A stretch of DNA of 13,248 bases, from assembly GCA_017560705.1 (NCBI GenBank), contig JAFZEK010000347.1, forward strand, positions 1-13,248, given 5' to 3'. The notes under the pieces are model-generated. The model was not told where the DNA came from and did not search any database. It was given only the letters and a program-made list of their open reading frames with translations. This document shows positions 7,359 to 13,248 of the stretch, piece after piece. The position numbers and the translations under genes are program-made. Numbering within the stretch: position 1 is the first letter of the stretch; every line of letters starts with the position of its first letter. Source of the DNA: Bacteroidales bacterium. GTDB lineage: Bacteria > Bacteroidota > Bacteroidia > Bacteroidales > P3.

Positions 7359-7391
7359 AAAAGTTCTCTTCCTAGCAGGGAGAGAACTTTT
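7359..7391. terminator. strong, probably bidirectional terminator
   Basis: AAAAGTTCTCTTCC (7359-7372) pairs with GGGAGAGAACTTTT (7378-7391) over 14 bp, with one G-U pair on the plus-strand transcript and a TAGCA loop. T-rich sequence follows on the plus strand, and TTTTATCGTTTT follows on the minus strand. It separates dsbD from the convergent minus-strand genes and could stop both transcripts. Confidence 0.85.
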
Positions 7392-7400
7392 ATTATTATA

Positions 7401-7563
7401 GGCAACTTCTAAAAATTCCACGTTTCGGATAAAAATGCGTTTTTTCTTGGAATCTTTCTATTTCTTTTTGGGTCGCATAGCCCGATATGCTCAATCAAAA
7501 GAAAGTAGAAATTTTCTCAAGAAAATTCCGTAAATCACTTGCAAAGCAATTTTTAGAAATTGC
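7401..7563. repeat. MITE-like inverted-repeat element, copy 2 (163 bp)
   Basis: The left end GGCAACTTCTAAAAATTCC (7401-7419) mirrors the right end GCAATTTTTAGAAATTGCA (7546-7564) at 16 of 19 positions. It shares both ends with the element at 1086-1203, but the interior is 45 bases longer. Inner pairing continues: CTTCTAAAAATT with AATTTTTAGAA, TTTTTTCTTGGAA with TCTCAAGAAAATTCC, TTTCTATTTCTTTTTGG with CAAAAGAAAGTAGAAA (7496-7511), and GCATA with TATGC near the centre. The whole unit could fold into one long hairpin. No protein is encoded. Confidence 0.6.
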
Positions 7564-7601
7564 ATATAGTAAGGTACGTATTCTTAGAAAAAAATCAGAG
7601 T

Positions 7602-8678
7602 TTATTTATCGCCTTTCTTCATCATTTCGCGTTGTAGCCTTAAACTTTCGTCGTGTATAAGCTCTAATATATTCTTAAAGAAATCGGGGCTTAGCAGTGA
7701 AAAATTATGTCTAGTTTTGGCATTGGCAATCCTAGTTTCCAACACCTCTTTCCATCTCTCGGGCTGATAAGCCGGAAGATTATTCTTCATTTTCAGCTCC
7801 CCTATTTGTTGCACTATATCTAGGCGTTGAGATATTATAGATATAAGCTCATTATCCATCTCATCTATTTTTTCCCTCAGCATTTTCAGTTCACCATCAA
7901 CAGCGGAAGCACTACCGGCAGAGTGAGGTATAATGTCGCTAAGCAGTGTAGCAAAATCAGCAAAAGACAACTGCTGTTCGGAATCGGTAAGAGCAGATTG
8001 CGGAGAAGGATGCACTTCCACCATAAGACCGTCGAATCCTAAATCCAACGCTATTTGGGATATATTTTTCACCAAAGAGCAATGCCCACCTATATGACTA
8101 GGGTCGCAAAGCAGAACTATATCGGGCATCGACTGCTTTATTTGCATAGGAATATCCCACAACGGACTATTTCTATAACCATAGTAGTTATGCGTACAAA
8201 AACCTCTATGGATGGCTGCCAAACCTTTTATCCCTACCCCCATCAATCTTTCTATGGCACCTATCCAAAGTTTAGCATCAGGAGTAAGAGGGTTCTTCAC
8301 CATCACATTCATATCCGTACCTTTAAGGCACTCGCAAAGCTCCTTCATGGAGAATGGATTACCGGTGGTTCTAGCACCTATCCACACAGTGTCTATACCA
8401 TATTCCAAACACTGCTCCACATGCTCGGGCTTAGCTACTTCCGTTGCAAAACGAGCCTGAGGATAACGCTGTTTCAGCTCCGCAATCCATTGTAGAGCCT
8501 CAATGCCCATACCTTCGAATCCACCGGGGCGAGTGCGAGGTTTCCACACTCCACAGCGTATAAGACTCACCTTATCCGTCTTGGACAAGAAATCCACCGT
8601 AGCCGTCAATTGCTCCTTGCTTTCAGCACTGCAAGGTCCTGCTATAATATATGGTTTTTCCGTTGTGAACATATTCAT
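7602..8678 (-). CDS. bifunctional DAHP synthase / chorismate mutase (type II)
   Basis: The N-terminal two thirds condense phosphoenolpyruvate with erythrose 4-phosphate to DAHP, the first step of the shikimate pathway. The C-terminal domain turns chorismate into prephenate for Phe and Tyr. The 358 residues carry the type I-beta DAHP synthase/KDO8P-like motifs GPCSAES (14-20), KPRTRPGGFEG (46-56), FATEV, WIGARTT (99-105), VKNP (127-130), HRGF (157-160), DPSHIGG (192-198) and MVEVHPSP (219-226). The AroQ-type mutase domain covers about 262-355, with Arg268, Arg285 and Lys296 matching the E. coli active-site residues 11, 28 and 39. This fusion is the standard Bacteroidota form, known from Prevotella nigrescens, where the mutase domain takes part in feedback control. 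The ATG is one base after the M16 stop (TAA-T-ATG), so translational coupling is likely; a second ATG two codons on is possible. Being last in the transcript, it is followed by the repeat element and terminator. Confidence 0.94.
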   Translation of the reverse strand: MNMFTTEKPYIIAGPCSAESKEQLTATVDFLSKTDKVSLIRCGVWKPRTRPGGFEGMGIEALQWIAELKQRYPQARFATEVAKPEHVEQCLEYGIDTVWIGARTTGNPFSMKELCECLKGTDMNVMVKNPLTPDAKLWIGAIERLMGVGIKGLAAIHRGFCTHNYYGYRNSPLWDIPMQIKQSMPDIVLLCDPSHIGGHCSLVKNISQIALDLGFDGLMVEVHPSPQSALTDSEQQLSFADFATLLSDIIPHSAGSASAVDGELKMLREKIDEMDNELISIISQRLDIVQQIGELKMKNNLPAYQPERWKEVLETRIANAKTRHNFSLLSPDFFKNILELIHDESLRLQREMMKKGDK

Positions 8679-8679
8679 A

Positions 8680-9996
8680 TTAGCCCACTATTATTTGACT
8701 CATCGTTTCTTTACCCAAATATTTATTAGCCACTTCGCATATCCGCTGTGGTGTTATATTCTCCAGAGTATCCAGATAAACGCTATTGAAGTTTGTAGGA
8801 AAACCTGATATAGACATCAGTTTGCAGCGTTCTGCCACTTCAAAAACTCCATCAATATTTCTTATAAAATCGCCGACTAGGTAGTTCTTCACCACTGCCA
8901 ATTCTTCTTGACTGATAGGTTTAGTACACAAATCGTCCAATTCTTTGTATATCTCTTCGGCAGCGTTATCTTTCACTTCCTTGCCCACATCGGTAGTTAT
9001 AAAAAAGATTGAACAATCCTTGCGGTATTCTAGCATCGAGTGTATGGAGTAGCAGTAGCCCTTATCTTCTCTCACATTCTTAATCAATTTACTACCAAAG
9101 TAACCTCCTAACACAGTGTTGGCAATGGTAAGCTCCGACAGTGTGACAACATCGTTTTGCAGACTGTCATCTGTTTCGAACTTACCAATTCTTACAGTGC
9201 TTTGCACCGAATCGGGTCTTTCAATATATCTTTTTTGAGGCACATATATAGCTTTTTCGGGAAAAGATACCACCTCCGACGAAGCACCAAGACTACAACT
9301 ACCAAAAACGGCATTCATCGTTTTCAAAACATCGTCGGTTATGTTTCCTGAAAGGAATATCTCACATTTTTCCAAGGCGTATGTGTTCCTGTAGATAGCT
9401 TTCAAATCCTCGATAGTAAGAGCAGCAAAATCCGCTTCTTCTATAAAACGACCACATGGATGTTGCTCTCCAAATATAGCCTTATAGAACTCCCTGCGTG
9501 CCACATAGGCATTCTTCATCATCTGATTCAGAAAGTTCTGCTTTGTTTTATTTAGAATTACATTATATTCATTTTCGGGAAATTGTGCATCGGTAAGCAT
9601 ATCATAAAGAAGTGGCAGAATATAATCCACATGCTTCTTCAACATCATCACCGACACATTGGCTGATGTTACATCCACAGTCTTGTCGATATAAACACCT
9701 CTCGAATCCAAAATCTCAGCAATCTCTTGCGACGTATGTTTGGATGTACCCTCTGTTATCATCTTATTAGCCATCAGAGCCTTCAAAGGTTGCCAATCGC
9801 TGTTGTTATTGTTTGGATAAAGAAAATCTACCCTCACAATGTCTATATTGCTAGAGTGGAAATACACCACTTCCTTGCCATTATCTAGTGTATAAATCTT
9901 TTTATAGTTCACTTCGTCTTGAGTACGCTTGCGACAATCCTCTATAAGTGCAGATGTTTGTACGTTATCGCAAGGGTTGCATGCTCTATTTATCAT
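8680..9996 (-). CDS. M16-family peptidase homologue lacking the zinc site
   Basis: This 438-residue protein has the two-lobed M16B (pitrilysin/processing-peptidase) architecture. The N-terminal lobe is about 30-230. The C-terminal lobe is about 255-438 and carries the family's VREDKGYCYS (308-317), whose Arg/Tyr pair normally helps substrate binding. The inverted zinc motif HxxEH should lie just before EGT (82-84), but the sequence there is LMANK (74-78), so neither His nor the Glu is present. It is therefore probably non-catalytic, like the inactive partner subunits of M16B heterodimers and mitochondrial processing peptidase alpha. No active partner is encoded nearby. There is no signal peptide, and the N-terminus has two Cys (residues 6 and 9). 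It sits 44 bases after the TonB receptor gene and one base before the DAHP synthase gene. The start fits homologues that begin with a similar short leader before the first strand. The client is unknown. Confidence 0.85.
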   Translation of the reverse strand: MINRACNPCDNVQTSALIEDCRKRTQDEVNYKKIYTLDNGKEVVYFHSSNIDIVRVDFLYPNNNNSDWQPLKALMANKMITEGTSKHTSQEIAEILDSRGVYIDKTVDVTSANVSVMMLKKHVDYILPLLYDMLTDAQFPENEYNVILNKTKQNFLNQMMKNAYVARREFYKAIFGEQHPCGRFIEEADFAALTIEDLKAIYRNTYALEKCEIFLSGNITDDVLKTMNAVFGSCSLGASSEVVSFPEKAIYVPQKRYIERPDSVQSTVRIGKFETDDSLQNDVVTLSELTIANTVLGGYFGSKLIKNVREDKGYCYSIHSMLEYRKDCSIFFITTDVGKEVKDNAAEEIYKELDDLCTKPISQEELAVVKNYLVGDFIRNIDGVFEVAERCKLMSISGFPTNFNSVYLDTLENITPQRICEVANKYLGKETMSQIIVG

Positions 9997-10000
9997 TGAT

Positions 10001-10015
10001 TTTCAAATATTGAAA
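10001..10015 (-). promoter_or_regulatory. small inverted repeat at the M16 gene start
   Basis: TTTCAA (10001-10006) and TTGAAA (10010-10015) form a 6-bp stem with a 3-nt loop, four bases upstream of the ATG (9996). It could affect translation start or mRNA processing between the receptor and M16 genes. It is short and AT-rich, so it may be chance. Confidence 0.2.
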
Positions 10016-10040
10016 GTTCGTCTTTAAATCTATTGTTTTT

Positions 10041-12482
10041 TTAAAAAGTCATTGTAAGTTTTAGGTTCAGCTGTCGCATAGTTAGGAAGTTAGGCACAGC
10101 ATAATAGCGGTTGTCGTAGTCGGCTACCCAAATGTATGACACCACATTCTTATAGTTGAATAAATTAAAAACTTCCAAGTTTAGCCACACCTCGTTGAAG
10201 TATTTGAATACACTCCAGTTTTGCCATTTTTCTATCTTATTAAGCTCTATACCGGCAGTTATATCGGCTCTGAAATACGATGGATAACGGTGTTCGATGG
10301 AAAAATCCGTCTGCAAAGGTTTGGTGAACGGAAGCCCTGTGCCATAAATGAAATTCAGACTCACCTTCATCCAAGGCAAAGTAGGCATATAGTCTTGGAA
10401 GAAAATTTTCACCATCATCCGTTGGTCGGTGGGGCGAGAAAGATAGCCATAATCATCGCCCTCAATGTCTTCCTGTGTCTTCATCAGCGACACACTAGCC
10501 CACGATTCCACTCCGTCCAAAAACTCACCGTTCAGCCTCAAGCTCACACCTGTAGCATAACCATTGGCATTATTATGAGCCAAATAACGTATACGCATAT
10601 TATCTATTTCGTAGGGTATGAGGTTGGTAATATATTTATAGTATACATCCGCTGTAAGCTTGAACGGCTTGTTCCACGCCTTAAACACATAGTCGAAAGT
10701 GCCCATCACCTGATAGGATTTTTGAGACTTAATATCAGTGTTCAAACTTCCATCCTTATACCTATATTCCTTATAGAAAGGAGATTGTGAGTATATGCCC
10801 GTTGCTATCCTGAAAAGCATATCCTTGTCCCACTTGGGTTTATAGTTCATACTAAAACGAGGATTGGCAACAAACTCATCGTTGAAGCTGGAGTATAACC
10901 CCCTCATGCCCAAAAGAACACTTATCATCCCCTTGTCCATATAGAAATCAAAATTACGCTGCACATATCCTGACAGCCTATGCGAAGATATGGCATTGTG
11001 ACTATTTATATAATTCTGTAGCAGTGGTGCTACAACGGTGTTGCTACTATCTCCGGGCAGCATACCGGCATCGGTAGTTGGCACTGTGTAGCCGGCGGAA
11101 TCCACCATCTTCCACTCCTTCATGCGGTCGGAGATGGTTTCGTATTGGTATTTCACGCCCCAATTCCAGTTGCCTAGGTCGGCAAAAATAGTACCCTTTA
11201 GTTCCGTATTTATCACGTTGGCATATAGATAGTTTCTAGCATGTTCCAAATATGTACCTATACCCCTATCTAGCCTGTTCACATCGCCTACCTGTGCTCC
11301 CACATTCAGCTCATAAAGCCAGTACTGCCCTTGGATGTCATAAATCTCTCTCTCGTCGGTAGAATAGGCGGAGGTTATCCACTTTATCTGCATATTATCA
11401 TTGGGAAGATATTCCAAAGTGACAGCACCCAAAGCCGTCTTATAAGCATCTTTTTCCTGCCCATCGAAATAGACACGTAGCTGCATGGATTCAAAGAAGT
11501 TACCAAAATTGGTAGTTTGGCTGCGGGGCACCAACTCATAAATATTATTAGAATAAATACCTAGCACCGAAATATTTAGCTTGTCGCTCAATTTATAGTT
11601 CAAAATAGCTTGAACATCGGTGTAGGACGTCGTGTAGTCGCCATCGGTGTCCAAAGACTTCATAAGGTAACGGTTGCTATGCTTTCTGAAGCCTATACTA
11701 TATGTAAATCTGTCGTTTACCAATCCCTCCACATGAGCCGAAAAACCAAGCATACTAGCCGACACCTTGCCACCAAACTTTGTGGGCTTGCGATACATAA
11801 TATCCAGCACCGACGACATTTTGTCGCCATATTTTGCTTCGAAACCGCCTGGCGAAAACATCACCTTTTCCACCATGTCGGGGTTGATAATCGAAAGACC
11901 TTCCTGCTGACCACTGCGAACAAGAAACGGACGATATATCTCTATATCATTAATATACACTAAATTTTCATCAAAACTACCACCTCGCACACTGTATTGA
12001 TTGCTCAGCTCGTTGGAGCTGCTCACGTCGGGCAAAGTCTTTATCAAACTTTCCACTCCACCTTGCGGACCTGCTATATTGTTTATTTTCTCTACATTAA
12101 TCTGCGTAAAAGTTGTTTTTCGCAATTTTTCATCCTTTATCGTAACACCCTCTAGCACATTGGCTTTAGACTTCAACCTGCAGTTCACCGTCTTTTTCTC
12201 ACCTTTAGCCAAACGTAGGTTAAACTCCTGTGCCTCGAAAGCAACACACGAAAACACCAAGGTAATATCCTCACCCGATGGGACTTTCAAAGTATACAAT
12301 CCCTTGGAATTGGTAGTAGTGCCTGCTATCATGGACGAATCCTTCTTTATCACCACACTCACATATTCCAAATTCTCACCTTGCTCCGAAAGCACTCTAC
12401 CCTCTACCACAGCGGTTTGAGAACAGACAACATTTACACTGCCAACCATTAGCAGCACCAATAGTAGTATCTTGAACTTCAT
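10041..12482 (-). CDS. TonB-dependent outer-membrane receptor
   Basis: This is an outer-membrane beta-barrel that takes up a ligand using TonB/ExbBD energy. From the ATG at 12482 it has 813 residues. The signal peptide is about 1-22 (MKFKILLLVLLMVGSVNVVCSQ, in two parts: a basic start, then a hydrophobic core ending near CSQ). A carboxypeptidase-regulatory-like domain (about 25-104) begins with VEGRV and contains NSKGLYTL. The plug (about 110-235) holds YSVRGGSFDENLVYINDIEI and PGGFEAKYGDK. The barrel follows to the end and finishes with LTMTF, the C-terminal Phe expected for BamA recognition. Earlier in-frame ATGs (12530, 12503) would put charged residues before the signal peptide and are unlikely. 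No SusD-like lipoprotein or glycan enzyme is adjacent, so this is not a typical polysaccharide locus. The ligand cannot be told. It lies 50 bases after the TIGR02757 gene, probably on one transcript, with a possible extra promoter in the gap. Confidence 0.92.
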   Translation of the reverse strand: MKFKILLLVLLMVGSVNVVCSQTAVVEGRVLSEQGENLEYVSVVIKKDSSMIAGTTTNSKGLYTLKVPSGEDITLVFSCVAFEAQEFNLRLAKGEKKTVNCRLKSKANVLEGVTIKDEKLRKTTFTQINVEKINNIAGPQGGVESLIKTLPDVSSSNELSNQYSVRGGSFDENLVYINDIEIYRPFLVRSGQQEGLSIINPDMVEKVMFSPGGFEAKYGDKMSSVLDIMYRKPTKFGGKVSASMLGFSAHVEGLVNDRFTYSIGFRKHSNRYLMKSLDTDGDYTTSYTDVQAILNYKLSDKLNISVLGIYSNNIYELVPRSQTTNFGNFFESMQLRVYFDGQEKDAYKTALGAVTLEYLPNDNMQIKWITSAYSTDEREIYDIQGQYWLYELNVGAQVGDVNRLDRGIGTYLEHARNYLYANVINTELKGTIFADLGNWNWGVKYQYETISDRMKEWKMVDSAGYTVPTTDAGMLPGDSSNTVVAPLLQNYINSHNAISSHRLSGYVQRNFDFYMDKGMISVLLGMRGLYSSFNDEFVANPRFSMNYKPKWDKDMLFRIATGIYSQSPFYKEYRYKDGSLNTDIKSQKSYQVMGTFDYVFKAWNKPFKLTADVYYKYITNLIPYEIDNMRIRYLAHNNANGYATGVSLRLNGEFLDGVESWASVSLMKTQEDIEGDDYGYLSRPTDQRMMVKIFFQDYMPTLPWMKVSLNFIYGTGLPFTKPLQTDFSIEHRYPSYFRADITAGIELNKIEKWQNWSVFKYFNEVWLNLEVFNLFNYKNVVSYIWVADYDNRYYAVPNFLTMRQLNLKLTMTF

Positions 12483-12517
12483 GTTTATTCGTTTACCATT
12501 CATAGTTTTGCATAACG

Positions 12518-12527
12518 CAAAAATGTA
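12518..12527 (-). promoter_or_regulatory. possible weak promoter for the TonB receptor gene
   Basis: On the minus strand the sequence reads TACATTTTTG, which is the TAnnTTTG -7 box with two extra T residues. It lies 36 bases before the receptor ATG and overlaps the gap after the TIGR02757 stop. The spacing suits a short leader, but the box is not exact. Confidence 0.25.
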
Positions 12528-12532
12528 CATTT

Positions 12533-13248
12533 TTATTGTTTATTTTCCACTCCATAGCCAAATAAAGCAAAATCGCCCAAGCAAGGGTCGGAAGGAAAAA
12601 TTCTTTTCAGCTCTTCCGTTATCGTCTTTGCATTGGCTAGCGAATACACCTTGCTACTTGTTATGCCCAAAAGATAAGCCATTCGGCATACGTGGGTGTC
12701 CAACGGTATAATCAATTCAGCGGGCGAAAAGTTTTTCCACAACCCAAAATCTACTATACCATCGTTGCGTATCATCCATCGCAAAAACATATTCATCTTC
12801 TTTTGCGGACTTTTGTTGGACATCCCAAAGAGCGAACACAAGCGGTCGAAAGGTGTGGGTCCTTGCTGTCCTAGCAAGCTCATTTCCAAAGTAGAATAAG
12901 CCGAATAGACCTCATAGAGCCTCGAAAAAACATCGTTCATCTTAGCATAACTTATCATCCTATAAAACGAAGCTTCATTATCTGCCAAAAAATCCGTAGC
13001 CCACCGTCTGCTCATCACATAGCGGTGCGGACTTTTACCCATCAGTTCATCCAAGATGTTGCAGGCTTTTACAATCTGTTTTCTATTGCCAAAGCTCAGA
13101 TAAGCAGTAAGAAAACCGCTTATTTCCACATCCTGCTGACTGGAGTTCTTGTACCTATGCGGAAACTGAACAGGGTCTTCGGCTATGAACTCCAACGTGT
13201 TATACCTCGCAGCCCATTGCCTAAGCTGTTCTTCTGTTTCTTTTGTCA
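12533..13248 (-). CDS. TIGR02757/DUF2400 family protein (start codon cut by window edge)
   Basis: The frame is open to the right edge. The visible coding starts ACA AAA GAA (T-K-E-T-E-E-Q-L-R-Q-W-A-A-R-Y-N), and the two bases before it are TG, so an ATG with its first base outside the window is very likely. The product would be about 238 residues, close to the family's usual size. An internal TTG at 13195 is not the start, because family sequence (LRQW...YN before EFIAEDPVQFPHRY) lies upstream. Other family marks are DVEISGFLTAYLSFGNRKQI and LGDFALFGYGV. The family is uncharacterised. The segment IIPLDTHVCRMAYLLG, followed by ITEELKRIFP, resembles the catalytic-Asp segment of HhH-GPD DNA glycosylases such as endonuclease III (VDTHIFRVCNR), but no C-terminal iron-sulfur Cys cluster is seen. 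It is first among the four minus-strand genes visible here. Confidence 0.88.
   Translation of the reverse strand, partial: TKETEEQLRQWAARYNTLEFIAEDPVQFPHRYKNSSQQDVEISGFLTAYLSFGNRKQIVKACNILDELMGKSPHRYVMSRRWATDFLADNEASFYRMISYAKMNDVFSRLYEVYSAYSTLEMSLLGQQGPTPFDRLCSLFGMSNKSPQKKMNMFLRWMIRNDGIVDFGLWKNFSPAELIIPLDTHVCRMAYLLGITSSKVYSLANAKTITEELKRIFPSDPCLGDFALFGYGVENKQ

Noticed and set aside
8055..8495. 146-codon open frame on the plus strand
   Set aside because: It is a shadow of the conserved DAHP synthase domain on the opposite strand.
10221..10790. 189-codon open frame on the plus strand
   Set aside because: It is antisense to the barrel of the TonB receptor, with no family resemblance and no promoter.
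10041..12482. SusC-type polysaccharide utilisation locus
   Set aside because: No SusD lipoprotein, glycoside hydrolase or sensor gene is adjacent; the neighbours are an M16 homologue and a DUF2400 protein.
10041..12482. Lipoprotein signal on the TonB receptor (Cys near the end of the signal peptide)
   Set aside because: The residues before the Cys are N-V-V, which lack the small residue needed at the -1 position of a lipobox. Signal peptidase I cleavage after CSQ fits better.
12533..13195. Start of the DUF2400 gene at the TTG at 13195
   Set aside because: Conserved family sequence continues upstream in frame to a probable ATG whose first base lies just outside the window.

Overview
The window looks like a Bacteroidales-type chromosome segment (phylum Bacteroidota). 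Four things point there: a bifunctional DAHP synthase/chorismate mutase of the Bacteroidota type; a TonB-dependent receptor with an N-terminal carboxypeptidase-regulatory-like domain; a LuxC-like acyl-CoA reductase and a TIGR02757/DUF2400 protein of the forms common in that phylum; and exact TAnnTTTG -7 promoter boxes without obvious Shine-Dalgarno sequences. The genus cannot be read from the sequence. Base composition is AT-rich overall and uneven between genes.

Left part, plus strand. Bases 1-889 are the 3' part of an acyl-CoA reductase gene, closed by a 13-bp hairpin (903-940). A 425-base gap follows, holding a 118-bp element with inverted-repeat ends (1086-1203). Next is the most unusual gene here (about 1315-4728): a cytosolic-looking protein of about 1137 residues made almost wholly of 46 tandem units of about 23 residues with a conserved Trp. 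It ends before a 493-base intergenic region that contains a possible small RNA unit (exact -7 box at 4732-4739, strong terminator at 4818-4845), a large hairpin, a short microsatellite and another inverted-repeat-bounded stretch. dsbD (5222-7318) follows from its own promoter.

Middle. Between dsbD and the convergent minus-strand genes lies a strong, probably two-way terminator (7359-7391) and a second, 163-bp copy of the inverted-repeat element (7401-7563). The two copies share their ends but differ in the middle.

Right part, minus strand, transcribed right to left in one tightly packed series: a TIGR02757/DUF2400 protein (lacking only one base of its probable start codon at the window edge), a TonB-dependent outer-membrane receptor, an M16-family zinc-peptidase homologue that has lost the HxxEH metal site, and the DAHP synthase/chorismate mutase fusion that opens and feeds aromatic amino-acid synthesis. 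Gaps are 50, 44 and 1 base. Apart from sharing a transcript, these four do not form an obvious pathway.

The best candidate for something undescribed is the 46-unit repeat protein. It is intact, has no recognisable enzymatic domain, shows a 7-unit internal duplication and a regular pattern of Trp loss, and sits between repeat-rich intergenic regions. No CRISPR array, rRNA, tRNA or transposase gene was seen.
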